From Plotosus lineatus (lineage: Eukaryota; Chordata; Actinopteri; Siluriformes; Plotosidae), in assembly GCA_024760905.1 (NCBI GenBank), contig CM045735.1:5289661-5353660 (forward strand): a DNA stretch of 64,000 bases, read 5' to 3'. Below, in pieces: positions 10,485 through 21,705 of the stretch (the first letter of the stretch is position 1; the number at the start of each line of letters is the position of its first letter). A model generated the notes under the pieces. That model was not told the origin of the DNA and made no database searches. It saw only the letters and a program-made list of their open reading frames with translations. The translations under genes and the position numbers were made by a program.

Positions 10485-10800
10485 GAAGGGCAAAAGCATG
10501 CACACGCCCCGTCCGTGACATGCAACCCTAGCCACCCGCCTGTTTTCAAAGTGCAGCACCATGCGTATTTGGAAATGGTCTAATACACTCAGAGGGAAAG
10601 GCTATCCACCCGCTCATATGAATGAGCTCACGGACGCCCATGATTGGCCGGCGATCACTGTGAGTGACAGGGAAGTGACTGCATGCCGTCTCTCCCTCCC
10701 GTGAGAGCTCGAGCAATTAGCTCCCATAGACGCCCGGCCACTGACGGCTGGATGCATTAAATGGCTAATCACCACGCATCTTGTCGATGCGTCACAGCCC
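10485..10800 (-). repeat. SINE-D-like repeat (head part)
   Basis: Blocks such as 'GATTGGC', 'GTGACAGGGAAGTGACTGCA' and 'CATGCA' match, in order, the better copy at 35040-35340. It is strongly diverged. Confidence 0.35.
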
Positions 10801-10837
10801 ATTAATGCCAATTTTAACAAACTTGACAACTGATAGA

Positions 10838-11006
10838 CATTGCTGACTTTCGACAAGAGTAGGCTGCAAAGCCGTCGGCGTGTTTCCGCCCTGCGATGGC
10901 CTGGCGAGCTGTCCAGGGTGTACTCTGCCCTTGCCCGAAGTTGGCTGAGATGGGCGCCAGCCTCCCCATGACCCTAATTAGGATTAAGCGGTTACAGAAA
11001 ATGAAC
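10838..11006 (+). repeat. SINE-A copy, 3' half
   Basis: It starts at 'ATTGCTGACTTTCGACAAGA' and ends 'AATGAACTGAACTGAAC'. Confidence 0.75.
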
Positions 11007-11048
11007 TGAACTGAACAACTGATAGATTATAATAATGTTCACCATTTT

Positions 11049-11375
11049 GAATTTGGGATGGTTCGCACAACATCCTCACAGCGAGAAGGTCCTGGGTTTG
11101 AGTTCCAGGGTGATGAAGGCGTTTCTGTCTGTGGCTGCATGTTCTCCCCGTGCCTGGGTGTTTCCTCCAGGTACACTGATTCTCTACTACAATCCAGACA
11201 TGCATATTAGGATAATTTGCTGTTTCAAATTGCATCTAGGTGTGAGTGTAAATCGGCCCTGTGGCAGTCTGGCAAGCTGGTCAGGGTGTACCTTGTTCTT
11301 ACGCAGTGTCAGCAGAGATAAGCTCCATCCACTCCACAAACTGAACATAATGATGCAGTTTGGCAAATGAGTGGT
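11049..11375 (+). repeat. SINE-B copy
   Basis: It contains 'CTCACAGCGAGAAGGTCCTG', 'ATGTTCTCCCCGTGCCTGGG' and the degraded tail 'ATAATGATGCAGTTTGGC'. Confidence 0.7.
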
Positions 11376-11464
11376 GCTGACTAACGGGCTAGTGACCCAT
11401 TTTTTTTGCACAGTGGATGACTGTACTTTATAAATATTTAGCAAGAAAAAGTAAAAGACTTTGG

Positions 11465-11750
11465 GTCAGGGTGGGGTACGCCAGGGTGGGGTACACCCTG
11501 GACAGCTTACCAGGCCATTTCAGGGCGGAAACACACTGACTGCAACTCCATGGCGTCCTCTTTATGAAAGTCAGCAATCGTTCTTTTACATGAACCTTTC
11601 AGCACATACAGTGAGAGACATGGCAGAACTTTGGTAACACAGTTAGCTGAACTGGGGCGACAGCAGGGACAACCGTTGACAGTGGAGCTTGAACCCCCCC
11701 CAACCTTGGGATCAGTAATCCAGCACCTTACCACCAGGACACCACAATCA
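11465..11750 (-). repeat. SINE-A copy
   Basis: On + it reads 'GGGTACACCCTGGACAGC', 'GTTCTTTTACATGAACC' and 'TTGGGATCAGTAATCCAGCA'. A 17-bp direct duplication (CAGGGTGGGGTAC) starts the copy. Confidence 0.7.
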
Positions 11751-12094
11751 AATTCAAGTTCAGTAAATGCACACTTCAAAACAAACGCAGAACGAAACCG
11801 TGGTTTCTTTTGTTTGCTTTTTCTCAGCAGTATAAATTACTAGCTGTGTATCCCAGAGACGTAAAAACAAACAAACGATGATTCTGTATGCTGGACTGGA
11901 GCACTGAGCATTTTATTTTATACCAGAAAAGCAATTGGAGAGCGCAAACATCCACCAAGCTGAAAAATGTCAGAAAGGACAGAGCTCACCCCCCCCCACA
12001 CACACACACACACAAACACAAACACACACTATACATTCTCACAATGTTGAAGAATCTTTAAAAAAATCCTGAAATCAGAATTTGGCATTTGAAT

Positions 12095-12700
12095 GGCACA
12101 GTGGCATAGTGCTTAGCATGTCGACCTCACATTGAGAAGGTTCTGGATTCGAGTCCCATGCTCAGGTAGTTTTGTGTGTGGTTTGCATTGCTTCCCCTGT
12201 GCTTATGTGGGTTTTTACGGGGTACTCTGGTTTCCTTCATCAGTCAAAAGACATGCACATTAGGCTATTTTTACACCTGAGCCTAGCGATTCATCAGGCC
12301 GGTACTTATCCTCGGTTTCCATAGCATGAAGCTACCAGGAGTTCAATTCCTCCTGGATGGGATGCTAATCCGTCGCGGATAACCTTCCCAGTATATTTTA
12401 CTGGTGCCCATTTACACTGCTGGGTGAACAGAGGCACACTTGTGATTGAGACCTTACCCAGGGGTCTTAGCACAGAGGGGGTCTAACTGGGATTTGAACT
12501 CACAAGCTCCTAATCATGAGTGGAGCACTGTAACCACTATACCACCCGCCCCACAATTAGGCTAATTGGCTGTTCCTAATTGCCCCTAGGTGTGAGTTGT
12601 TGGTTTTTTGTTTGTGTTTTTGTGTGTGTGTGTGTGTGTGTGTCTTGTGTTGGCTCTGCAATGGTCTGGTGATCTGTTCGTCATGTTCATCCAGTGTCTC
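12095..12700 (+). repeat. SINE-B copy split by a SINE-C insertion
   Basis: The SINE-B head starts 'GGCACAGTGGCATAGTGCTT' and breaks at 12267. It resumes at 12556 with 'ATTAGGCTAATTGGCTGTTC', followed by a TG tract at 12618-12642. Confidence 0.75.
12268..12555 (-). repeat. SINE-C inserted in SINE-B, 9-bp target-site duplication
   Basis: The direct repeat ATTAGGCTA at 12259-12267 and 12556-12564 flanks a SINE-C running antisense. On + it reads 'CATCAGGCCGGTACTTATCC' and 'CCTTCCCAGTATATTTTACT', then the head 'ACCACTATACCACC'. Confidence 0.8.
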
Positions 12701-13422
12701 CAGCGTTCACCTGACCCTAGGAGTGTAATTTGGCACAATACTCCACCCCTCCGAAGAAAGAAAAAGGGGGATGACAAATCCCGTGTAATGCCTTTTAAGA
12801 CCAGCATGTGTCGCCAGATGATGAGCTTCAGGAATACAGCTTTGTGATGTTTCCAAAACGTAAAGCATCCGAGACTTGAGGTGAGACTGAAAAAGTCCTA
12901 AAGAGCGAGTACAGTTTCCAGAGAAACGTTTTTCCAGAGCAAACCTTTTCCGGAGATCATATGGAGTTATATAATGATATGTTTATAGTGTTTTGGATGC
13001 AGTCCTGCTTTAACCAGTGGAATATTTCTGAAGAACAATGAGTGAGGATTTTGGTAAAGGAAGTTCTGGAGTAGTTTCCTGACTCCTGTGGGATGGTCCA
13101 CTGTGATGTTTCCCAAAATCTGTAGGAGAGGGTTTTATTTTCTCTTTTAATCAGAGGACAATAGAGTAAGTGTGCAAATTTTCCCATAAAACATTTAATA
13201 TATATATATTTTTTCCTTTGATGCCAAGAAGCTGTCCAGATGTGAGTTGCTCTTGTCAAAGCAACCGTGTACACATGTACATGTTGACCTTTCACAGGAA
13301 GCACCATTGTGTTCAGATCAGCACCATTTCACAATAGGAGTGAATACGGGAAATGGGTCCGGGTCAAACTGGGTCCTGGACATTAAATTATCCGAACAAG
13401 TTTCTCATCAGGCATCTCACTC

Positions 13423-13535
13423 ATGTGCCAAACTGCTCGATCCTATTAGGGTCAAGGGGATACAGAAGCCTACTGCAGCTGACACACAGCGAAGGCAGGG
13501 TATACCCGAAACGGCTTGCCAGACCTTGCAGGACC

Positions 13536-13600
<65 letters not shown>

Positions 13601-13790
13601 CTATTCACACTCACACTCATACCCAGAGGTGATTTGGAACAGCAAAATGGACTGCAGGAAATCGGGGTACCCAGAGGAAACCCATGCAAGCACGAGGAGA
13701 ACATGCCGACCCGATACAGATGCACCACAAATATTCACCGAACCCAAGATCCTGATGCTGTTAGGCAGACAAGGTAACCAATTACACCCA
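13423..13790 (-). repeat. SINE-B copy with (CA)n expansion
   Basis: It contains 'TATTAGGGTCAAGGGGATAC', a CA tract at 13536-13597, 'GATTTGGAACAGCAAAATGG' and 'AGATCCTGATGCTGTTAGGC'. Confidence 0.7.
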
Positions 13791-14144
13791 CGTTTGGGTC
13801 TTAAAGGGTGAAATTGCCCGTCAATGTGATTGTGAGGCCTGTAGTAGGCGCTGTACATAAACTTCAATGATGAGGATCCAGAAGAAACATCTTTAAGAGA
13901 AATACACCAAGAACTTGGCTACAGTGCTCCTTCTCAGAAGTGTTTGCAGTTCCCTGCAGAGAACATACCAGCTGGAGTCAATCACGATCCCTGAACAGGA
14001 ATTTAATAGTATCTGGCTTTGGCAAGCTGAAGGATATTTCATTACCACTTGAGTACTTCCGTGTTGGTGTACAAATGTTTTAAGTTCTATGTTTAACCCT
14101 GAAGACCAGGACAGCCCAGTGACGAGCTCTGGTACCTTACAGTG

Positions 14145-14295
14145 ACAAGGTTTCGTTTCAGTCTTATCTTCTTTCTTTGTGCATGTTCTCCATATAGTTG
14201 TCCGGGTTTCCTCTGGGAACTCCGGTTTCCCCCTGACTGGTCCAAAGACTCTAAATTACCTCCAGGTGTGAATGTGAGTATGAATGGCGGTTGTG
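14145..14295 (+). repeat. SINE-B fragment
   Basis: Only the middle survives: 'TGTCCGGGTTTCCTCTGGGA', 'CTCCGGTTTCCCCCTGAC' and 'TACCTCCAGGTGTGAATGTG'. Confidence 0.55.
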
Positions 14296-14705
14296 GAATG
14301 TTCCATTGTTTGAGCAAAACACTTAGCGTTGCTCAACCTCTATCGTCTCCTCTGCTAGTAAGTCACATGACCTACACACTCTGTGAGGTCATTATGTACT
14401 GGATGATCTACGAGAATGTTACCATCCTGGGACATCCCTCCTGTAGAGTTTTAGGCGCTGCTTCGAGTTTGGCGTGTTAGCCCTGTATGATGTAGACTTT
14501 GGGAACCTGTAAAGGTGTCACCCCTTTTTTACCCTGATGGGGGCAGTATAGATAATAGAGAGGTGGGCCGATTAGCAGAAAAGCCATATACGTATTTCCA
14601 GTACAGTAGTGTCGACGATGAGTGTAGAATACGTCAACTTCTAACTATAGCTGTATATGTCTAGCATGTCTAGCCTCCAGTACTATGATGTGAGGAAGCG
14701 TATTG

Positions 14706-14968
14706 GTTCATCAGGCCGGTGCTTATCCCTGATTTCCATAGCGTGAAGCGATCAGGAGTTCAACTCCTCTGGATGGGACGCTAGTCCATCGCAGGTTACC
14801 TTCCCAGTATATTTTTACTGGTACCCATTTATACTGCTGGGTGAACAGAGGCACACTTGTGGTTAAGACCTTGCCCAGGGGTCTTAGCACAGTGGGGATC
14901 TAACTGGGATTCGAACACACAACCTCCTGATCATAAGCGCAGCACCCTAACTATGACACCAGGGGCAC
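14706..14968 (-). repeat. SINE-C copy
   Basis: On + it reads 'TCATCAGGCCGGTGCTTATC', 'TACCTTCCCAGTATATTTTT' and 'GGGATTCGAACACACAACCT', with head 'CCTAACTATGACACCA'. Confidence 0.75.
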
Positions 14969-14969
14969 A

Positions 14970-15815
14970 CTGGTGTTCCGTGAGCTATAGTCAGGTGTGC
15001 CATGGGAAATTATCTAATTTCACCTAATTGGTCTAAAGTAATGTAAGAAACACTTTTCGCCTGTAGGTGGAAGCAGGGAGTTAGTTGTTGGAGGCCTTTT
15101 AGTTTGAAACAAGTGGATTAGTGATGATTGGATGATGGCAAGTGGCGGTGATTAGCAAGACACAACAGCGACCTTGATGGGAAAGTTTTTGTAAAGGAAA
15201 AATACTAACTCCGAACTGGACCCTGGACAAAATTCGGAACCAGGTGAAGGACTTAGTATGAGTGGAGGTTAAAAGAAAGCAAAGGCGGTGAAGTCGAGCA
15301 AAACCTTTAGCGCGAGACAATACAGCGAAAGCTAGCATTTGGATTCACGATTACCGGAGATGAAACTCCACCGGTACCGGTGTGTCTGGTGTGTGGTGAA
15401 AGGATATCCAACAGTGGTGTCGTGCTCAGTAAGCTTTTCAAGCCTGATTGCCATAAAAACGAGAGCGAGAGACACAGAGAGACTGAGAGAGAGAGAGAGA
15501 GAGAGAGACTGAGGAAGAGGAAGAGGAGAGCTGGTGAGGAAGAACTTGGTGTGTTTTTCTTCACTTCCTGTCAGGAGATCAGCTCTGTTCATGCACACAG
15601 ACCCAGCTTTCACACTGAGTGAGTCGAAATAAAAAAAAATATTTCTTTGTGTTTATTTGATTTTTCTGTTAAAGAAAATTTGACGAGAACGACTTTAAAT
15701 TGTTATCGGCTCCAGAGTTTCAATCTTTAACATTTTCAGCTGGTGGTGTGGTTCAAGTTTTTTTTCAAAGAAAAAAGTGTACCTTGGCTCAAAAAAGGTT
15801 GAAAAACACTGCACT
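14970..15815 (+). mobile_element. hAT transposon, internally deleted, BED-finger remnant
   Basis: The terminus-like 'GTCAGGTGTGCCATGGGAAA' and end 'GGTTGAAAAACACTGCAC' enclose a + strand remnant at about 15338-15450. It reads 'FGFTIT', 'PVCLVCGERISNSGVVLSK', the N-terminal zinc-finger region typical of hAT transposases of domesticated ZBED/SCAND3 type. The catalytic core is missing and an AG repeat (15479-15511) follows. Confidence 0.65.
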
Positions 15816-15984
15816 ACACCACCGGCCCCACGATGGAGCTGCTCTGCCGCTCACAACACCCCGACCCAGAATCAGGTCGTTTACGAGTCATTGAGCATCA
15901 GATTTGACACAAACTTGAGGTGTGCAATCAGAGAGGGTGGGGGCGCTCGTCCGGCCGCACCCCGGCCCATTCACGGATGGCTCT

Positions 15985-16295
15985 GCCCCAGTGGTAAGTT
16001 GCTGCATTACCAATCCTAAGGTTGGGGGTTCAAGCCTTACGGTCAACGGCTGTTCATGCCGCGACACCCCCCTCCCCCATCCAGTGCAGATAATTGGATT
16101 ATCTGCCGGCCATGTCTCCGTGTCTATGGTGTAAAGCATGTAAAAGAAGTATTGCTGACGTGTTTCCACCCTGCGATGACCTGACGAGCTGTCCGAGGTG
16201 TACTTTGCCCCCGCCCAAAGTCAGCGGAGATGCGCGCCAGCCTCCCTGCAGCCCTAATTAGGATTAAGCGATTCAGAAAATAAATGAATGAATGA
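15985..16295 (+). repeat. SINE-A copy
   Basis: The head 'CCCAGTGGTAAGTTGCTGCA' and tail 'TTAGGATTAAGCGATTCAG' then (AATG)n are clear. Confidence 0.75.
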
Positions 16296-16417
16296 TTTGG
16301 TTTTGATTTAGACAAAAGGTTTGGTTTTAATTTCCAGCTTGTGAAAGACATGCAGCGGCTTCGAAGTACAACATGATGTAAAACAGATTTGTAAAACTCC
16401 CCTGAGAGCGACGCGGT

Positions 16418-16640
16418 GCTGTCGTGGTTAGCATGTCGGGCCTCACAGCAAGAAGATCCCGCGTTCGAATCCTGGGTTTAGCAGGAGCGTTTCTGTGTGA
16501 AGTTTTGCATGTTCTCCTTGTGCTTGTGTGGGTTTCCTCCGGGTCCTCTGGTTTCCTCCCACCGACTCATGGCACACATGCGCATTAGGCTAACTGGCTG
16601 TTCCAATTTGCCCCTGGGTGTGGGTGTGTCTGTAGTAGGC
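16418..16640 (+). repeat. SINE-B copy, 5' part
   Basis: The head reads 'GTGCTGTCGTGGTTAGCATG' with B-box-like 'CGTTCGAATCCTGGG', up to 'TTCCAATTTGCCCCTGGGTG'. The usual tail is absent. Confidence 0.7.
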
Positions 16641-17480
16641 TTCAGCAGTGGATGATGAGTAAATCCCTTTGACGATGAACACTGGAATATTTCATTTTTC
16701 TGTGATGTTTCCTGACTGGGATTAAATTTTCTGCTATATTATTGAAACCAGGTCGACTGCAAAGGAAATTCCAATGAACTAACTGAGTTTTTACGCTGAA
16801 GTCAATCTGTGCTTTGAGAACTGGCCCAAGGACAGTAAAGCGCAAACACCGCCAACATGGCTTCAATCAAAGCATAAAGTTCCTTCTGCAGAACTCCCAC
16901 CAACCTCCAAGCCATTAAGCTGATCCCAGATCCAGACCTTTCCTGTAAATGAACATCTGGATAGTTCTTTCACTTGGTGTAGCATTGAAAATTAAAAAAA
17001 AAGAGAACAAGTCTTTTGAATATCTGGCAATTGCTGGGCCATATATATAGTCCAAGATTATTTCCCAGGCGTTTATGTAACCGGCTGTCTGTGATTGGTC
17101 TCGCTTAAGTATTACCATATGTCTTTTATGCTGTTAAAGTGAGACTATGCTGTAATGCTGCATCATTCAGCCTGATGTTGCTCAACTCTGTACTTTCCAT
17201 GAGCTCTTGAGTCAAGAATTCTTTGACACGGTTCTGCAGGCTTCTCTGGACCGATGCATTTCTTGTTGATTTCTTGTCATTTGGGTGGATATTCTTCCAA
17301 AAGCTGATGTGGATTTTTCCTTACTGCTGAACTGGAAGCCCATTAGAGAACATCATTAGATATCAAGGTTTTATTTGCTTAATCGGATGATCATGTTTTC
17401 CAATTCGTGATCAAATCTGCTTGTTTAAAAAACAAAAAAAGCCCAATTCATTCTGACAACTTTATGGTACTGAGAAAATA
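16641..17480. other. intergenic, no recognisable feature
   Basis: It is A+T-rich with short open frames only. None resembles a known protein, and no repeat match to elsewhere in the window was seen. Confidence 0.5.
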
Positions 17481-17484
17481 ACAT

Positions 17485-18055
17485 TCCATTCATTCATTCT
17501 TTATCTGTAACTTGATCCTAATTAGGGTCGCGGGGAGGCTGGAGCCCATCCCAGCTGACTCCAGGAAAGGGTTAGGGTTAGGGTTTGGGTACCAGGGTTA
17601 GAGTACACCCTGGACAGCTCGCCCGGCCATCGCAGGGCATAAACACGCTGACGGTTATGCAGCTCCTCTTGCTGAAAGTCAGCAATGGTTCTTTTTCATC
17701 AGGGTGCTCAATCCTGCTCCTGGAGATCTACCTTCCAAAAGACATTCGCTCCAACCCTAATCATGCCCACCTAACCATCCAATCATCTAACCAAGACCTG
17801 ACTGGAACTTACATGTCACATGGGCCGCATTCGAGTTGGAGATAAAGTCATCTGGAAGGTAGATCTCCAGGAGCAGGATTGAGCACCCCTGTTTTACATC
17901 AACCTCTCATCATAGACAGTAAAAGACATGACCGGCCTTTGATAACCCAGTTAGCTGCACTGGAGGGGACAGTGATGGCCTGTTGAGAGTGAGGCTTGAA
18001 CCCACAACCTTAGGACCAGTGATGCTGCATTTTTACCACCAGGCCACCATTGCCC
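17485..18055 (-). repeat. SINE-A copy interrupted by a hAT MITE
   Basis: The SINE runs antisense from (ATTC)n at 17485 to head 'TTACCACCAGGCCACCATTG'. It is broken at 17700/17892 within the 'AATGGTTCTTTT' block. A short TTAGGG-like run (17568-17600) lies in its 3' part. Confidence 0.8.
17701..17891. mobile_element. hAT MITE, 191 bp, with 8-bp target-site duplication
   Basis: Inverted ends are CAGGGTGCTCAATCCTGCTC and its complement, reaching inward past 'CTGGAGATCTACCTTCCA'. The flanks TTTTTCAT (17693-17700) and TTTTACAT (17892-17899) agree at seven of eight bases, as for hAT elements. Confidence 0.85.
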
Positions 18056-18059
18056 CAGA

Positions 18060-18112
18060 AATGATATTTCTACATGGTAAATAATTGACTATCAGGTGTA
18101 GTAGAGTAATGG
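18060..18112. repeat. short unclassified repeat, also at 61551-61603
   Basis: The segment 'ATTTCTACATGGTAAATAAT' 'TGACTATCAG' is shared with 61571-61602. Both copies have 'CTACTACACCTGAT' or its complement at one end, so it may be a MITE end. Confidence 0.45.
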
Positions 18113-18127
18113 AACCCAACCGAACCA

Positions 18128-18195
18128 ACCTTAGGATCAGTGATCCAGAACCTTTACCACCAGGCCACCACTGCCCACCAGGCCACCGCTGCCAG
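18128..18195 (-). repeat. SINE-A head fragment with partial duplication
   Basis: 'TTAGGATCAGTGATCCAGAA' and 'ACCACCAGGCCACCACTGCC' are followed by a repeat of the last block. Confidence 0.6.
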
Positions 18196-18867
18196 AAAAT
18201 AACGTCAGAAAGTCTAATCGTAGCGCACACCATTGTTTATGATTATAACAGTAGCGGTGGAGCTGTGGATAAATGGACAGAGAAGCTGCGTTGGGACCCA
18301 AAGGTTGGTAGTTCTGATTGATTTTTGATCCAGCAATAAAAATATGTGGCGGTGGTCGAGCGAGGCGCACCTTCCCCTTCTCTACCTACATGGCTGAAGT
18401 GCTCAAGGCACCTAACCTGCAATCTGAGGGCTTCCTTCCACAATCCAAACAAAGCCCAACCTTCCTTTTGTCCACAATTGGATGAGATAGGCTTCTGCCT
18501 CCTTGCAAGTCAACTATGATCTAGCAGTTCTACAAATTAATGAATAAATTAACTTTATTTTTTTTTACAAGTAGTTGACTCCAGTGACAATGACCCCATG
18601 ACAATAAATAAATAAATAAACAAACAATGTCCTCCCCATTCTGTCTTGATTATTTTTGTCCAACACAGTTTCACAACTCTGACCTTCTCCCACATACTTT
18701 AATGATTTTGTTTCTGCTCCCAACACATTTAATTTAAATACTTATAGTGAATCACCAGCCCTTCCTGAGTTGAGAGCAGAGAAATCAAAAACGTGGAGGC
18801 CTTGGTGATCGCCAGCCAATCACGGGCACTTTCCATTCGAGTGTGTTAGACCCGCTTCCAAATACTT

Positions 18868-19072
18868 ATGACGCTACAGTTCAAAAAGAGGCGGGTGGCG
18901 AGCGTGCACGTCACAGAGGGAGTGTGTGCATGCTTTCGCCCTTCCCGGATCGGTAGTGGTCATGTGATAGGGAAGGTAAATACAGTACCTGATGGGTGGG
19001 AATTGGATATGAATAAATTAGGGAGAAAATGTGACAAAAATCCACAAAAAAAAAAAAAAAAAAAAAAAGTGG
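18868..19072 (+). repeat. SINE-D copy with poly(A)
   Basis: It ends 'TTAGGGAGAAAATGTGACAA' then A-run 19047-19068. The body resembles, on the opposite strand, 35040-35340. Confidence 0.45.
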
Positions 19073-19130
19073 AGGACTGGGGAAAAGGAACCTCTGGTAA
19101 CTGCTGAGCTTTAACACTATCCAAGTAAAG

Positions 19131-19478
19131 GGCAGTTGTGGCTTAGTGGTAAAGGTGCCTGATCACTGATCCTAAGGTTCGGGGTTCAAGCCCCATTCAC
19201 CCCAGGTTGTCACTGCCCCCCCCTCACCCCCAGTGCAGCGAACTGGGTTATCAAAGGCCGGCCATGTCTCTCACTGTCTATGGTATGAGGTTCATGTTAA
19301 AGAACTATTGCTGACTTTCGACAAGAGGAGCTGCAAAGCCGTCAGTGTGTTTCTGCCCTGCGATGGCCTGGCGAGCCATCCAGGGTGTACTCTGCCCTCA
19401 GCCGGAGTCGGCTGGGATGGGCCTCAGCCTCCCCACGACCCTAATTAGGATTAAATGGTTAAAGAAAATGAACTGACC
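19131..19478 (+). repeat. SINE-A copy, near full length
   Basis: The head 'TGTGGCTTAGTGGTAAAGGT', 'GTTCGGGGTTCAAGCCCC' and tail 'TTAGGATTAAATGGTTAAAG' are present. Confidence 0.8.
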
Positions 19479-20154
19479 TGAACTATACAAGTACTAGTAA
19501 GTCATGTGATCAAATTTCATTAGAAATGTCATAATTATGAGGCGTGTGCATTCAAATGGCCCCACAGTGCCTAAATTATGGTATTAATATTTTTGCAGTG
19601 ACATGCTGGGTTGTGGGCGTGTCTGATTCAAGTAATTTTGGACAGTATCTGCTAACCTTCCACTTTTTGAGTCCTGTGGTCTGTGTTGGTGTGCTGATTC
19701 TGGCTGGCGTTGGAATCCTGGAAGCTCCTCCCTCCTGCTGATAATGATCCGTATGGACCCAGATGTGCACTCAGGGACTGTGACGATGACTTTTCACTGC
19801 TGGTGATATCAATTTTTTTATCATTTATGGTTCATGGTGGTGGTATAACCAACTGGTGCTCATGTTTCGGGCTGTCGTGGTTTAGTGTTTAACGTGATTA
19901 ACCCTGTTGTGCTGAAAGATATGAGCGGGAAAGAGTAAATGAACACTAAAGGGCAGGAAGGATACCCGGATGTTTTGTCTGCCTCTGTGAGTGGGTTAGT
20001 AAATATTTGTAATTCTAGGATGTGAGCTATGAGATAAAACTTTAAAGATCAAACAGTCCGGCAAAAAAAAAAAAAAAAAAGGTTCAGCCCATGAAAATTG
20101 TTGATTGCTGAAAGGTTGGAACCTACCTCTGCCAACGGGGATTTAGCCGGATTT

Positions 20155-20345
20155 AGCTGGGGATTTAGCTCAGTTGGTAGAATGTCCGTTTATCCTCTGG
20201 AAGGTTGGAGTTCGAATCCGGCCGTGTCATACCATAAGACGTTAAAATTTGGCAGTTGTTGCTTCCTGCTTGGCGCTCAGCATCAAAAGATAGAACAACA
20301 CAATAACTGGCGCTGCACAGTGACGGCAGGTGCCCAGAACACAAA
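20155..20345 (+). repeat. tRNA-derived SINE of a separate family
   Basis: The head 'GGGGATTTAGCTCAGTTGGT' and 'GGAGTTCGAATCCGGCC' look like a tRNA with A and B boxes at normal spacing. The body 'CTTCCTGCTTGGCGCTCAGC' follows, so it is a SINE rather than a tRNA gene: no acceptor-stem closure is seen. Confidence 0.6.
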
Positions 20346-20404
20346 TCAAATTTCAATGTATGTAATGTACTTTGACAGTAAAGAGATAATTATTAAATTA
20401 ACAA

Positions 20405-20575
20405 TGGGCGAAGACGGGGCAATTGCAGGGCAAGAGTCGCACAAGCACTCACACTCGCACCTCAGGGCAATTTGGAACAGCCTGTTAATTTGATGAGCAC
20501 GTCTTTGGACTGTGGAAGGAAACCGTAGTACCCAGAAGAAACCCACACAAGCGGCGTGCTAACCATTACACGGGG
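20405..20575 (-). repeat. SINE-B fragment
   Basis: 'GGGCAATTTGGAACAGCCTG' and 'CTTTGGACTGTGGAAGGAAA' mark the middle of the element. Confidence 0.6.
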
Positions 20576-20579
20576 AAAT

Positions 20580-20810
20580 TTTATGTGCTGTGAATGCTCC
20601 AGGCTTCGGCTGCCATGAAGCACCAGGCTCTGGTACCTGTGGCTGACTTGGTGTAAAAGGTATGGATGGAATGCCATTGCGTTCCTTTGGCCACCCACAG
20701 CGCCTGGTCTTCACACGTGGTCTCCCATCCAAGTAGTAGTCAGGCTTGACCTCGTTTCGCCTCCAAGATCAGATAAGGTCACGCAATCTCAGAGTATTTT
20801 AGGGCATCAT
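20580..20810 (-). repeat. SINE3, 5S rRNA-derived head
   Basis: On the - strand 20806-20690 reads like 5S rRNA: 'TATCTGATCTTGGAGGCGAA', 'TACTTGGATGGGAGACCACG', 'GACCAGGCGCTGTGGG'. This covers the internal control region. A non-rRNA body follows ('CATGGCAGCCGAAGCCTGGA'), so it is a SINE3 and not a 5S gene. Confidence 0.8.
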
Positions 20811-20812
20811 GG

Positions 20813-21700
20813 GTATTATTTCACGTTTAATGAGGAGCAAAAATGTGCTCGTCGTCCTCCCTGGACCGGTAATACATGTAGTGGTTCTGAATATTTCCGT
20901 TATGGAGAAAGATACAAGTAAGAACACAAATAAACAGAAAGACCGGAATGATATCAAAAGAATTTTATCTGTCCCTCGTTGGGTAGATTATTAAAGGAGG
21001 TTTAATTACACAAGATTAAAAAATATCTCAGGATTATATAACTGTCGACGGTCACACAGAAATACAACACACCAGCTAGAAGACCAGTGGAAAGCATATT
21101 TTGTGAATACATGTAGATATTACATTTCTGTTACAGTTAAAGGTGTCACATTTGATTGAATAAAAATGTTTAATAAACAATTCACATTTAAACGCAAGTT
21201 TCTTCACATGACTTCATGTTGAAAATCACACTGAACTAACGGCACACAGTATACTCACTGCACCGGCCATGCTCGTATAAACACCTGTAGCCCGGCTCGC
21301 TCATTTAATCCAATCCGCCATCAGTCCCGTGACAGCAACGTGACGCAGAGACCCGAGCGGATACAGTTTACAAGCACCAGATTCTGTTCAGGATGTGGGA
21401 AATGAGATCTCGGTGACTGTGACTATGACTGTGACCATGGCGTCAGAACATTTTAATAAGTTCAGAAAAGACCTACCAGCTGAAAGTGTATTTCACAGCA
21501 GTCTTCATTAAGCTTGTATAGAACGGTGGAAAATAAACAAAAAAAACCCCACCCAGTAAACAACAGTTCTGAACAATGAAACACCTTGGAGATGAGAGTG
21601 GTCCAAATATAACCGCCAGACTGGGTCACATGGATAGAAACGCTGTTATGCAACATTCATTCATTCATTTATTCGACCGCTTAATACCGTGAGGTTGCAA
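20813..21700. other. intergenic, no recognisable feature
   Basis: There are no convincing coding or repeat signals, though 21240-21430 is locally more GC-rich. Confidence 0.45.
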
Positions 21701-21705
21701 TGACC

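Noticed and set aside
13247..13811. Long open frames across 13.2-13.8 kb with Thr-His repeats
   Set aside because: They come from a (CA)n tract within a SINE-B copy and have no protein-like composition.
16642..17118. Two - strand frames of about 70 codons
   Set aside because: They show no similarity, no splice context and no conserved motif, so I treat them as chance.
20160..20232. Possible tRNA gene
   Set aside because: The A and B boxes are there, but the 3' side does not close an acceptor stem and runs into a SINE body.
20690..20806. Possible 5S rRNA gene
   Set aside because: The ends diverge and a non-rRNA body follows, so it is a SINE3.
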